Shown: positions 52,478 to 61,507 of the stretch, one piece after another
Layout of the letters: the number at the start of each line of letters is the position of its first letter
Position numbering within the stretch: position 1 is the stretch's first letter
Assembly: GCF_964246085.1 (NCBI RefSeq)
Contig: NZ_CAXTPD010000011.1
Length of the DNA stretch: 64,000 nt
Strand: one strand, 5' to 3'
Origin: Brotaphodocola sp003480315
Lineage (GTDB): Bacteria; Bacillota; Clostridia; Lachnospirales; Lachnospiraceae
Program-made: the position numbers and the translations under genes
The notes under the pieces: generated by a model
Databases searched by the model: none
Told to the model about the DNA's origin: nothing
Seen by the model: only the letters and a program-made list of their open reading frames with translations

Positions 52478-53893
52478 TCATCTTGAAAAATAGGCATCGA
52501 AAATACTTTTTGCGATCGGTGCAGCCACATGACCACCCGATCCGGCCTCCTCCACCAGTACCGTGACTACCAGTTTCGGATCTTCTGCCGGGGCAAACCC
52601 GGTAAACCACGCATGCGTTTCTTTTCCGGTCTCAAACTCCGCAGATCCGGTCTTTCCGGCTACGGAATAGGCATCGGTACGGACACCGGAACCAGTTCCG
52701 TCCGTCACAACGCTCCGCATGAACATGGAAAGCGTGGAGGCCTCCTGCGCAGTCATGAGATTTCCGTAAGCGGAAGGCAGGAATTTTTTCACTTCCTCTC
52801 CCGCCGCGGATTCTACGTGGTCGATCAGATATGGTTTCATCAGCGTACCGCCATTCGCTATGGCCGCTGTGATCATGGCATTGTGCAGCGGGGTCATCTG
52901 GGTGTTTCCCTGGCCGATAGCGGTCTGCAGCCGTTCCCAGTCTGAAGCCCCGGGTCCCATGGCATAGGAGCTCTTGCTATATGCCAGAGACACCGGAAGA
53001 TCTTTATTAAACAACAATTCTCCGCAGGTATTCTGCATTTGCCCGAGATCCATGGTAAGACCGAGGCTTGCAAAAGCGCCATTGCAGGAATTCGCAAATG
53101 CCTGCAAAAGCGACTGATGACCGTGGGCATTTCCATGATAACAGGAAATCCTGTAATCTCCGGCCTCATAGCTGCCGTCACAGTCAAAGGTAAAACCCTC
53201 CCAGGTATCCGGATGCTCCCGGATATATTCCAGAAGCGTCACGATCTTAAAGGTTGATCCCGGTGGATACACACCCTGTGCGGCACGATTGAGAAGCTGT
53301 GCCTCAGTATTGTCCCCGGAGATCAGGCTCTCCCACTGGCTGCTCAGCTGATTCGGGTCAAAGCCCGGCTTGGAAACCATGGCGAGGATCTTGCCTGTGT
53401 CCGGCTCCATCACCACGACAGCGCCCCTGCGGTCACCCAGCGCGTCGGAAGCCGCCTGCTGCAGCCCCACATCCAGCGTAGTCACCACCTGGTCTCCCAG
53501 ATTTTTCACATCGGATAACTCGTTGACGGCCTGCTCTACCAGATTCATGTGGGAACTTAACAGATAAAAGTTCGCCAGAGATTCCAGGCCGGTCTTGCCC
53601 TGGTCGGAATAGCCCACCACATGGGCAAACAGGCTTCCATACGGGTATTCCCGCACCTCTGTCCCATCTTCTGCCACATTGGTCTTCGCCAGTACCGTGC
53701 CGTCATTGCTCAAAATCTCTCCGCGGATGATCCGGTCAGAAAAGCTGTCCAGACGCGCATTATAGGAATTGTTGATGACCGTCTCACTCTGCACCTGCAG
53801 AAAATAGCCGAAATAGCCCATCAGACCAACAAACAGGCCTACCATAATATAGGTCACAAACAAAATACTCTTATCAGTCGATGTCTTTTTCAT
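52478..53893 (-). CDS. Class B penicillin-binding protein (transpeptidase)
   Basis: This peptidoglycan transpeptidase has one N-terminal membrane helix (SILFVTYIMVGLFVGLMGYF). The transpeptidase domain has the active-site serine in PPGSTFKIV near residue 210, SCN near 260 and KTGSAE near 410. It is a short class B enzyme of the PbpA type, cross-linking glycan strands. The SEDS gene lies just upstream and overlaps it by about 20 nt, the usual glycosyltransferase/transpeptidase pairing. The start is uncertain: 53893 uses AGGAGG at short spacing; 53908 is the longer alternative. Confidence 0.92.
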   Translation of the reverse strand: MKKTSTDKSILFVTYIMVGLFVGLMGYFGYFLQVQSETVINNSYNARLDSFSDRIIRGEILSNDGTVLAKTNVAEDGTEVREYPYGSLFAHVVGYSDQGKTGLESLANFYLLSSHMNLVEQAVNELSDVKNLGDQVVTTLDVGLQQAASDALGDRRGAVVVMEPDTGKILAMVSKPGFDPNQLSSQWESLISGDNTEAQLLNRAAQGVYPPGSTFKIVTLLEYIREHPDTWEGFTFDCDGSYEAGDYRISCYHGNAHGHQSLLQAFANSCNGAFASLGLTMDLGQMQNTCGELLFNKDLPVSLAYSKSSYAMGPGASDWERLQTAIGQGNTQMTPLHNAMITAAIANGGTLMKPYLIDHVESAAGEEVKKFLPSAYGNLMTAQEASTLSMFMRSVVTDGTGSGVRTDAYSVAGKTGSAEFETGKETHAWFTGFAPAEDPKLVVTVLVEEAGSGGHVAAPIAKSIFDAYFSR

Positions 53894-55202
53894 AGTCCTC
53901 CTCATCATTCTGCTTCAGAATGTACAGGCCCTGGATCACTCCGAAAATAATAAATGTACTCAAAACAGAACTGCCTCCGTAGCTGACAAGCGGCAGAGTC
54001 ACACCGGTAGACGGAATGAATTTGGTCACACCGCCCACAGTTAAAAACACCTGCACCGCATAGACCATGGCAAGACCAAAGGCGATCAATTTATAAAACA
54101 ATGCCTGCATCCGCGCTGCCAGGAGCACAAACTGTAAGAAGCAGCCCAGGCAGATGAGCAGCACGCAGAGAGCAAATATCCCGCCAAGCTCCTCGGAAAT
54201 TGCCGCGAATACAAAGTCCTTTTCCACAACCGGGATTTTATAAGGCATGCCCTGATACAGGCCCATGCCGAACCATCCGCCCGTGCCGATGGCAAAAAGG
54301 GACTGGGTGATCTGGTAACCGCGGTTGTCAATGTCCGCCCATGGATTTTTCCAGGCTGCCACACGGGTGCGCACATGGGCAAAGAGCCAGTATGCCACCA
54401 CCGACGCGCCGCTGCCGCAAAGCAGGCCGGAAAACAGATACAGATAGCTTCCGGTTGCCACAAACAGCATGGTCAGGTACGTCAGAAAAAAGATCAGTGC
54501 GCTTCCCAGATCCTTGGAAAGCACCAGCATCAGCACATAAGCCGCCGCCATCACCGTGGTTTCTATGATCGTCTTAAACTCGGTATCCCGGTAAAACATG
54601 CAGGCTGTAAAGAACACAAACAGGATTTTTACAAACTCTGACGGCTGAAACGCGATGCCCGCAATGTTCACGGAAAGCTGCGCGCCGAAGCTGTTGTTGC
54701 CGATGATCCATACCACGATCAGCAGCGCCAGACCGGCAAAACCGTATACCCACGGAATGTTCGCCAGCTGCCACACCCGCTCCAGAATGAACGGGATAAT
54801 CCAGGTGATCAGCGCCGATACGGCAACAATCACAAACTGGCGGATGGCCTTGTCAAAATCCAGACGGGTCAGGATCACAAAGCCGATGCACAAAAGCATG
54901 CACATGTTGTTGACCAGAAGCCTGGACCGCAGTGGATAAAACACCTTATAAAGTCCCAGATAAACTGCCAGGAATACTACCTGTGCCAGATAAAACAGGA
55001 TTACCCGCTCGTCCTCTGATTTTAAGAACAGCACCGCATACGCCACAAAATGCAGCAGAAACATGGCCACATTCTGCCGGACACAGACTCTTCCCTGCTG
55101 CCAGGGATCCCGAAACCGGAAATAACTGAAATTCCAGTAGGTATAAGCAGCAATCAGCAAAATCAGCAGGTATTTCGATACTTCAATGACAATATTTACC
55201 AT
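53874..55202 (-). CDS. SEDS-family glycosyltransferase (FtsW/RodA/SpoVE)
   Basis: This 442-aa membrane protein with about ten to twelve helices belongs to the FtsW/RodA/SpoVE family, which polymerises lipid II into glycan strands with a class B PBP partner. The C-terminal signature is visible as FLTVGGVTKFIPSTGVTLPL then VSYGGSSVLSTF. The PBP gene follows directly. Whether it serves division, elongation or sporulation cannot be told. The start at 55202 has no clear ribosome site, which may mean coupling to the U32 gene that stops 6 nt before. Confidence 0.92.
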   Translation of the reverse strand: MVNIVIEVSKYLLILLIAAYTYWNFSYFRFRDPWQQGRVCVRQNVAMFLLHFVAYAVLFLKSEDERVILFYLAQVVFLAVYLGLYKVFYPLRSRLLVNNMCMLLCIGFVILTRLDFDKAIRQFVIVAVSALITWIIPFILERVWQLANIPWVYGFAGLALLIVVWIIGNNSFGAQLSVNIAGIAFQPSEFVKILFVFFTACMFYRDTEFKTIIETTVMAAAYVLMLVLSKDLGSALIFFLTYLTMLFVATGSYLYLFSGLLCGSGASVVAYWLFAHVRTRVAAWKNPWADIDNRGYQITQSLFAIGTGGWFGMGLYQGMPYKIPVVEKDFVFAAISEELGGIFALCVLLICLGCFLQFVLLAARMQALFYKLIAFGLAMVYAVQVFLTVGGVTKFIPSTGVTLPLVSYGGSSVLSTFIIFGVIQGLYILKQNDEEDYEKDID

Positions 55203-55208
55203 ATATAT

Positions 55209-57626
55209 TTATTCTACGCCTCTCTTGAAATGGCCGCGTGTAAAATCTTTGAACGGATCCCTGGTTTCTTCCCCGTGAAGGAACTGATCCGCAAAGGCAT
55301 CCAGCACTGCTTTCATCTGCTCCGGTGTCTCCAGCGTGAACGCAAGACGCAGCGCCCCCGGAGCCAGCCGTCGGATCAGCTTCTCCTGTCCGAGCAGGGA
55401 CAGAGGACTTGGATTGTAGATGGTGTTATAGCAGAACCGGCAGTGATTCTTCACCGGAAGATCTTTTCCGGTGCGGTCCTTCATCTTTAAGACCTCCGGC
55501 TGTTTCGTACAGCCCTTTGTAGTCCTTACGATGCACTGGGCCGACACCATAGCCGGAAGATAACCGTACACATAAAGTTCCATCTCCTCACAGCCCAGTG
55601 TCTCCAGCTCCCGGCTGTTTAACTCCAGCGGAAGGGTCATGCGGGAAATTCCAAGGTCCTCCATCTGCTCTCTTGCCAGATGGTTCAGAACATAAAGGTT
55701 CGCGTCAGATACCAGAGGAATATCCCCCAGTCCGTTTTCTCTTAAAAACGTGATCTCATCCAGGGATTTTACCACAAGCTCATCAAAACCGGCCTCTTTC
55801 AGCGCATCTATATGTTTGCGGAAATAAGTCTCCGCCTCCGTGCGGAAGATATGCGGCAGCATCAGGCTGCACTGCTTTGCGTTGTCATGGCATGCCTGTA
55901 CCGCTGCCTTCCAGGTCTCCGGACCAAAGCCGCAGGAATCCAGGTAGATGCGGGTGACATCCGGGTGGGCAATGGCGGTGGGTAAGAGGCAAGGTTCCTC
56001 GATGGAGATGTGAAGACCACAGGAACCTGCTTCCACACTGCCAGTCTCGCTCTGCTGCTCAGACCGCTCATTTTCGCCTTCATCCTGACTTTCTACCGCT
56101 CCTGCTGTACGTCTGAATGGCTGCAGCAGCTTCTCTTCCATCTGCTCCAGTGCCTCCCGGCGCAGCTCATTGAGCGCCTGAACCGGCACAAAACAGTTTC
56201 CTTCGATCTCTGCTGTCAGGTTTTCAAAATAGAACGGGGTATTTCCGGTCTTGTTTAACTGCTTTAACAGCTTTTCCTCTCCCATGGGCTGATTCTGGGC
56301 CGTCTGAACCTCTGCGCCAGTCACCTCCGCATATGGGTTCTGAGCTGCTGCTTCCTCCAGAAGACGCCCCGGCTCACTGTACCAGAGGGAAAGCTTCAGC
56401 GTTTCGCCTTCCTTTACCACTACATGGCCGGATAACGGCTCCTGCTTCTTCTTCTCCACATATTCCCGGTCCAGACGGTCAAACAACGCCTGATTTCCTT
56501 CCCGGAATGCCGGTTTTTCTTTTAATGCCACCATCTCACGGCCATTATGCCGGACATAGTAACCATCCGTAAAGCCGCCGCGGTCAAAGAGATCCAGGAG
56601 CATCCTGCGGTCTGCCGGATCTACCTTATAACCGTCCCGTCCATGCTCCAGATAGTAATCCACATATTTGCGGTAAATACTCACAACACCGGCAGTGTAA
56701 CGCGGACTCTTCATGCGTCCCTCGATTTTTAAGGAGTAGACGCCGGATTCGATGATGTCCGGGAGAATATCCAGGGTGCAGAGGTCTTTCAGGCTTAAGA
56801 CATAGCGGTCATCCCCCACCGCTGCTTTCTTCTGTGCATACGGCTTTCCCTTCATCCGGGCATTTCTGTCCTGCATGTCCGGACTATGCTTTCCTTTGCC
56901 CTTTTTTCCTGTGTTCTGGTTTCTGGCATTCTGCTTTCCGGTTTCGTGTATGTTTTCCGTCAGTTTCGCAGAATTCTGCTTTGCCGCGCTCTGAACCGGC
57001 TTTCCGGCTGCTGTCAGCACGTCATAGGGAAGTCTGCAGGGCTGCGCGCAACGTCCGCGGTTACCGCTGCGGCCGCCGATCAGGCTGCTAAGCAGACACT
57101 GCCCAGAGTAGCAGTAACACAATGCGCCATGCACAAAGCTCTCAATTTCCACATCCACATGGTCGCGGATCTCTGCGATCTCCTGGAGAGATAACTCTCT
57201 CGCTGTTACCACGCGGGTCGCTCCCATCTCCTTTAAGCTCTGGGCACTGCGCCATCCTGTCACAGTCATCTGGGTGCTCGCATGGATCGGAAGATCCGGA
57301 AAATGCTCCCGGATAAACTTCCACACACCAAGATCCTGCACGATCACCGCATCCAGCCCCCGCTCATAGTATGGCTTTAAAAAGTCATAAAGCTGGTCCA
57401 GTTCCTCTTCCTTCACCAGCGTATTGACTGTCATATAAAGACGACAGCCATGCAGATGCACATAATCGATTGCTTCCAAGAACCTGTCTTCCTCCGGATT
57501 GTCTGCATAAGCCCGGGCTCCGAACCGGCTGCCACCCATATATATCGCATCGGCACCAGCCTGAACCGCTGCCATCATGCTTTCCATTGACCCGGCCGGA
57601 GCCAGGATTTCTACACGTGAATTCAA
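55209..57626 (-). CDS. U32-family peptidase/hydroxylation protein
   Basis: This 805-aa protein matches the long U32 family (collagenase-like; relatives RlhA and TrhP hydroxylate RNA bases using Fe-S chemistry). The N-terminal barrel starts EILAPAGSMESMMAAVQAGA, and the family core has ESFVHGALCYCYSGQCLLSS and GRCAQPCRLPYD, the cysteines thought to bind a cluster. A second cysteine set (CTKQPEVLKMKDRTG to HCRFCYNT) is near residue 715. A lysine/asparagine-rich insert of about 50 residues near 215-265 is unusual for the family and may be disordered. The start codon is TTG at 57626 with AGGAGG upstream; no ATG fits. Confidence 0.9.
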   Translation of the reverse strand: MNSRVEILAPAGSMESMMAAVQAGADAIYMGGSRFGARAYADNPEEDRFLEAIDYVHLHGCRLYMTVNTLVKEEELDQLYDFLKPYYERGLDAVIVQDLGVWKFIREHFPDLPIHASTQMTVTGWRSAQSLKEMGATRVVTARELSLQEIAEIRDHVDVEIESFVHGALCYCYSGQCLLSSLIGGRSGNRGRCAQPCRLPYDVLTAAGKPVQSAAKQNSAKLTENIHETGKQNARNQNTGKKGKGKHSPDMQDRNARMKGKPYAQKKAAVGDDRYVLSLKDLCTLDILPDIIESGVYSLKIEGRMKSPRYTAGVVSIYRKYVDYYLEHGRDGYKVDPADRRMLLDLFDRGGFTDGYYVRHNGREMVALKEKPAFREGNQALFDRLDREYVEKKKQEPLSGHVVVKEGETLKLSLWYSEPGRLLEEAAAQNPYAEVTGAEVQTAQNQPMGEEKLLKQLNKTGNTPFYFENLTAEIEGNCFVPVQALNELRREALEQMEEKLLQPFRRTAGAVESQDEGENERSEQQSETGSVEAGSCGLHISIEEPCLLPTAIAHPDVTRIYLDSCGFGPETWKAAVQACHDNAKQCSLMLPHIFRTEAETYFRKHIDALKEAGFDELVVKSLDEITFLRENGLGDIPLVSDANLYVLNHLAREQMEDLGISRMTLPLELNSRELETLGCEEMELYVYGYLPAMVSAQCIVRTTKGCTKQPEVLKMKDRTGKDLPVKNHCRFCYNTIYNPSPLSLLGQEKLIRRLAPGALRLAFTLETPEQMKAVLDAFADQFLHGEETRDPFKDFTRGHFKRGVE

Positions 57627-57687
57627 ATTCTCCTCCTCATATTAAAGTGAGTCATTTCGCTGGATCCGCTTCTCCGCAAATCAGGAT

Positions 57688-57711
57688 CAAAACGGTCAAA
57701 TGACCGTTTTG
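57688..57711 (-). terminator. 11-bp perfect hairpin, possible terminator
   Basis: CAAAACGGTCA-AA-TGACCGTTTTG lies between the ZapA-like gene and the U32 gene. Only TTTTG follows on the minus strand, so it is a weak terminator at most. Confidence 0.5.
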
Positions 57712-57777
57712 GTTTCAGGCCAAAAGAAAGGGAGTTCCGATTGTCTTTCAACACCCTTCACCCCCATATTGTATTAC

Positions 57778-59397
57778 TTAACGGATAAAATGCCTGTTCG
57801 GATGCGTTGCTGCAGCAAGAGCTGCCTTGAACGCTGCCTGTTTTGCCATTTCATCAGCCTTTTTCTGTTCTTCCGGCGTTTTTACTGTCTTTGGCAGAAT
57901 GGATGCAACCAACTCCTTCACAGCAGCCACCTCAGCCGCTGCGGATTCTGCATCCTGCTCCTCAACCACTTCGGCTGCTTCCATGGTTTCCACGGCCACT
58001 GCTGCCTCTTTCTCCGACCGGGTCTGCCGTACCTCAGGCTGAATCTGTTCTGCTGACTGTTTCAACCTTTCCATCTCCTGCCGTGCCTGCTCTGCATCCT
58101 GTTTTGCCTGAAGCAGTTCCCGGTTGAGACGCTCATTTTCCTCGCGTGCTTCCTTCAGATCACTCTCAGCCCTTGTCGCTGTCTCGCATGCTTCCTCCAG
58201 CTCCTGCTTTGCGGTTTCTGTTTCGCTTCTCGCCTGTGTAAGCTCCTGCTTTGCGGTTTCTGCTTCGCTTCTTGCCTGTGTAAGCTCCTGCTTTGCGGTT
58301 TCTGCTTCGCTTCTTGCCTGTGTAAGCTCCTGCTTTGCAGTTTCTGTTTCGCTTCTCGCCTGTCCAAGTTCCTGAAGCGAAGTTGCATTTTTTAAATGAG
58401 CCTGCTGCAATTCCTGTTCAGCTGCATCCTGCTCAGAATGCAGCTGTGCCAGCTTCCGGCGCATTTCCTCCAGTTCCTGTTTCAGCTGCTCTGCCTCTGC
58501 TGCTTTCGTTTCCAGGTTCTGCTTCGCCGTCTCAGTCTCTGCTTTCATGACTTCCAGCTCGCTTCCGGTTTTGGCTGAATTTTCCTGTACCCGGACAAGC
58601 TGCTGTCTCAGTGTTTCTGCTTCTGTCCGTGTATTTTCCAGATCCGCTCTCAGGCTTTCCTCTTCTGCCTGTGCATTTTCCAGATCCGCTCTCAGGCTTT
58701 CTACTTCTGCCTGTGCAGCAGTAAGCGCTGTTCTCGTATTTTCTGTCTCTGCAACAGCCTCGTTCTTCTCTGAGGAGATCTGCTCTATTTCAACAGAAAA
58801 CCGTTCTTTCTCTGCAGCCAGTTTCCGGCTCACAGACTCATTCTCTGCTTTTGCGGCTGCAAGCTCCTGCTGCACGGTCTCATTTTCCGACTTTGCGGCT
58901 GCAAGCTCCTGCTGCACGGTCTCATTTTCTGACTTTGCGGCTGCAAGCTCCTGTCTCGTGTTCTCGCAATAGTTTTTCAGCGATTCGATTTCCTGAGATG
59001 CATTCTCCAGCTTTTCCTTCGCCGCTTCCAGTTCCTCCCGGTCTTTGAGCGGAGCAGCCTTGGCCACTTCCAGTTCCCTGGATTGTGCCTCATACTTCAT
59101 CTGGATGGTGATCAGCTCATGTTTTAAGCTGTATGCGTCTTTTTCCAGTTCCTCTTTCTGCTGTTTCAGGTCATCTGCACGCATCTGCTCCTTGAAATAG
59201 TCATCAGAAAGATTGAGCTGAATGGTCAGATTCTGATATTCCGGACTCTGTCTGGAAAAACCATCCAGCTTGCGGACTTCGCCAATCTTCTCATTCAGAT
59301 AAGCAGCAACCTGTCTTAAATACGCTTCATCTTCCGTACCGCCCAATGTAAAAACGGTTCCATCCATAAAAACTTCCGTATAATTTTTCTGTTCCAT
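57778..59397 (-). CDS. ZapA-like protein with a very long coiled coil
   Basis: The first 95 or so residues match ZapA, the small protein that cross-links FtsZ filaments (MDGTVFTLGGTEDEAYLRQV, then LNLSDDYFKEQ). Ordinary ZapA proteins are 80-150 aa; this one is 539 aa. About 340 further residues are a nearly continuous coiled coil rich in Ala, Glu, Gln and Lys. It contains 14-residue repeats such as four copies of TAKQELTQARSEAE-like units. The C-terminal 80 residues end basic (KQAAFKAALAAATHPNRHFI). It could act as a long FtsZ cross-linker. No frameshift or internal start separates ZapA from the tail. Confidence 0.85.
   Translation of the reverse strand: MEQKNYTEVFMDGTVFTLGGTEDEAYLRQVAAYLNEKIGEVRKLDGFSRQSPEYQNLTIQLNLSDDYFKEQMRADDLKQQKEELEKDAYSLKHELITIQMKYEAQSRELEVAKAAPLKDREELEAAKEKLENASQEIESLKNYCENTRQELAAAKSENETVQQELAAAKSENETVQQELAAAKAENESVSRKLAAEKERFSVEIEQISSEKNEAVAETENTRTALTAAQAEVESLRADLENAQAEEESLRADLENTRTEAETLRQQLVRVQENSAKTGSELEVMKAETETAKQNLETKAAEAEQLKQELEEMRRKLAQLHSEQDAAEQELQQAHLKNATSLQELGQARSETETAKQELTQARSEAETAKQELTQARSEAETAKQELTQARSETETAKQELEEACETATRAESDLKEAREENERLNRELLQAKQDAEQARQEMERLKQSAEQIQPEVRQTRSEKEAAVAVETMEAAEVVEEQDAESAAAEVAAVKELVASILPKTVKTPEEQKKADEMAKQAAFKAALAAATHPNRHFIR
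58201..58368 (-). repeat. Four tandem 42-bp coding repeats
   Basis: Units start at 58201, 58243, 58285 and 58327 and differ by only a few bases. They encode 14 residues each (two heptads) of the ZapA-like coiled coil. Confidence 0.95.
58635..58718 (-). repeat. Two tandem 42-bp coding repeats, second type
   Basis: Two copies encode ESLRADLEN-containing 14-mers in the same coiled coil; they differ in a few positions. Confidence 0.85.
58859..58942 (-). repeat. Two to three tandem 42-bp coding repeats, third type
   Basis: Units start at 58859 and 58901 with a partial third copy after 58942. They encode ELAAAKSENETVQQ-like 14-mers. Confidence 0.9.
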
Positions 59398-59522
59398 GAA
59401 ATTTCCTTATAAATAATATAATTTTAATACTGTATACATTTTAACATATTCCCACCATCTCAACAAGAGTGTTTCCCACAGTTTCTCAGTTTGTGTTTCT
59501 GGGAAAATATGCTAAAATCCAC

Positions 59523-59574
59523 AAATCCGGAGAACTCTGCTTTCTATCATCGTGCATCAATTCTCCGGATTTTT
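59523..59574 (-). terminator. Terminator after ruvB
   Basis: A perfect 12-bp stem AAATCCGGAGAA/TTCTCCGGATTT has a 26-nt loop. The T run is strong on the plus strand (TTTTT) and weaker on the minus strand (ATTTGTGG), the side that matters for ruvAB. Confidence 0.6.
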
Positions 59575-59594
59575 AATTTTTGTTTCTTTTGTTT

Positions 59595-60602
59595 TTACAT
59601 GGATCGCCTGTCACAGGGAATATCCAGATGCTGGTAAGCCAACGGCGTTGCCACCCTTCCGCGCGGAGTACGATTTAGGAAGCCATTCATCAGAAGATAC
59701 GGCTCATACACATCCTCCAGCGTTCCAGCATCTTCGCCGAGCGCCGCTGCCAGGGTTTCCAGACCAACCGGGCCGCCGCCGAATTTCTCGATCATCATGA
59801 GAAGAATACTCCGGTCATTATTATCAAGGCCGACCTTGTCCACATCCAGAATGTCCAGCGCAAAATCCGCTACCTGTTTGGTAATGACTCCGTCATACTT
59901 CACCTGTGCAAAGTCCCGCACCCGTTTGAGCAATCGGTTTGCCAGACGCGGCGTGCCTCGCGAACGCCTTGCAATCTCTGCCGCGCCCTCCGGCTCAATG
60001 CCGACGCCAAGCACCTCTGCAGACCGCTCTACAATGATCTGCAGCTCCCCTGGCGTGTAAAATTCCAGCTTCTGTACCACGCCAAAACGGTCACGCAATG
60101 GAGCCGTCAGAAGACCAGCTCTGGTCGTTGCTCCGACCAGGGTAAAATGCGGCAGATCCAGGCGGATGGAACGGGCCGATGATTCCTTACCCAGCATGAT
60201 GTCAATGGCAAAATCCTCCATAGCCGGGTAAAGCACCTCCTCCACCTGACGGTTCAGACGGTGGATCTCGTCCACAAACAGGACATCGCCCTCCTGGAGA
60301 TTATTCAGGATTGCCGCCATTTCTCCCGGCTTTTCAATAGCCGGACCAGAGGTCACCTTCATGTGTACGCCCATCTCATTTGCAATAATGCCGGAAAGCG
60401 TTGTCTTTCCCAGTCCCGGCGGGCCGTAAAACAGCACATGATCCAGCGACTCCCCACGCGCTTTCGCTGCGTCTATGTATACCTTTAAATTATTCTTGAT
60501 CTTTTCCTGACCGATGTACTCGGCTAACATCTGAGGTCGGAGATTTGGTTCAATAACCTTGTCCTCTTCCGTCACCTCAGTGGTAATGATCCGTCGTTCC
60601 AT
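59595..60602 (-). CDS. ruvB: Holliday junction helicase subunit RuvB
   Basis: RuvB is the AAA+ motor that drives branch migration at Holliday junctions with RuvA. The 335-aa protein has Walker A YGPPGLGKTTLSG, Walker B LFVDEIHRL, sensor 1 VGATTRAG and the arginine finger in RDRFGVV. The C-terminal winged helix contains TPRGRVATPLAYQHL. It lies 24 nt after ruvA with the same orientation. The start matches the family N-terminus (MERRIITTEVTEED). Confidence 0.97.
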   Translation of the reverse strand: MERRIITTEVTEEDKVIEPNLRPQMLAEYIGQEKIKNNLKVYIDAAKARGESLDHVLFYGPPGLGKTTLSGIIANEMGVHMKVTSGPAIEKPGEMAAILNNLQEGDVLFVDEIHRLNRQVEEVLYPAMEDFAIDIMLGKESSARSIRLDLPHFTLVGATTRAGLLTAPLRDRFGVVQKLEFYTPGELQIIVERSAEVLGVGIEPEGAAEIARRSRGTPRLANRLLKRVRDFAQVKYDGVITKQVADFALDILDVDKVGLDNNDRSILLMMIEKFGGGPVGLETLAAALGEDAGTLEDVYEPYLLMNGFLNRTPRGRVATPLAYQHLDIPCDRRSM

Positions 60603-60626
60603 TTTTTACTCCAATTATCTTCTATA

Positions 60627-61250
60627 TCAGAATGCCAGAAATTTCAGTGATGCCTTGAGCACCGCTTCCGAATTCATGTCCTCCGTGATGGTTACCTGCC
60701 GCACAGCCTTTGTGGCTTCTGTTGGGGAATAGCCCAGGGCAACCAGTGCTTCCATAGCTTCTTTTCCTGCGCCATCCACGCCGGAAGCTGCTGCCGTAAC
60801 CGCCACCTCCGTCTGACCGCCCGCGAACTGCAGCGGCAGTACCTCGTCCATGCTGATCTTGTCTTTCAGATCCAGGATCACGCGCTTGGCTGTCTTCGGA
60901 CCGATTCCCGGCGCTTTGGCGATGGCCTTGGAATCTTCCGCTATGATGGCCATGCGAAGATCATCCGGGCTGAGGGAAGAAAGAATTCCCAGAGCCGCCT
61001 TGGGGCCAATGCCGGTTACACCGAGAAGCTGGTTAAACATCTTTAAATCCTGACGGCTGAAAAAGCCGTACAGCGTCATGGAATCTTCCTTCACCTGAAA
61101 GGAAGTGTAAACCTTGATCTGCTCACCCACATGCGGAAGCCGGTCCAGCACCGACAGCGGAACATGAATGTTCCAGCCAATGCCCCCCGACTCCACAACA
61201 ATGGTATCTTCCCAGTATTCTTCCAACGTTCCTTTTATATATGAAAACAA
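60627..61250 (-). CDS. ruvA: Holliday junction DNA-binding subunit RuvA
   Basis: RuvA binds four-way junctions as a tetramer and loads RuvB. The start is taken as TTG at 61250, giving the family N-terminus FSYIKGTLEEYW with AGGA upstream; an ATG at 61286 would add 12 untypical residues. The product has the OB domain (about residues 1-62), two helix-hairpin-helix motifs (LLGVTGIGPKAALGILS, then APGIGPKTAKRVILDLKDK) and a C-terminal RuvB-binding domain (ALVALGYSPTEATKAV). It is the first gene of ruvAB. Confidence 0.94.
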   Translation of the reverse strand: MFSYIKGTLEEYWEDTIVVESGGIGWNIHVPLSVLDRLPHVGEQIKVYTSFQVKEDSMTLYGFFSRQDLKMFNQLLGVTGIGPKAALGILSSLSPDDLRMAIIAEDSKAIAKAPGIGPKTAKRVILDLKDKISMDEVLPLQFAGGQTEVAVTAAASGVDGAGKEAMEALVALGYSPTEATKAVRQVTITEDMNSEAVLKASLKFLAF

Positions 61251-61303
61251 ATTTCTGTCCTGACCTTTCCTGATTCTTGTCTGCATCGTATTTCACTTTT
61301 CTC

Positions 61304-61435
61304 GTAACTGTTCAGTACCTTCACAGTCACGAGAAAAAATCCATGAAAATTGCCTGCGGCAATGGGATTTTTGCCTGCCATCCTATGTTTTCTTACGGTC
61401 AGCGCAGTAAATGCGCAGACCTACTGAATAGTTAC
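61304..61435. repeat. Palindromic repeat-like element, 132 bp
   Basis: Terminal inverted repeats GTAACTGTTCAGTA and TACTGAATAGTTAC (13 of 14 matching) enclose two further hairpins. The first is AAAAATCC/GGATTTTT with an inner ATTGCC/GGCAAT. The second is GTC-GCGCA/TGCGC-GAC at 61399-61420. There is no open reading frame. The shape is that of a non-coding repeat or small MITE; copy number in the genome is not visible here. Confidence 0.6.
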
Positions 61436-61507
61436 CTTTTCTCATTCTAACATACGGACTGTGGGGATGCAAGACAAATATCGAACAGACATTCTGTTTT
61501 TCTAATA

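Noticed and set aside
58201..58942. CRISPR-like regularly spaced repeats
   Set aside because: The 42-bp units are directly adjacent without unique spacers and are in frame with a coiled-coil protein.
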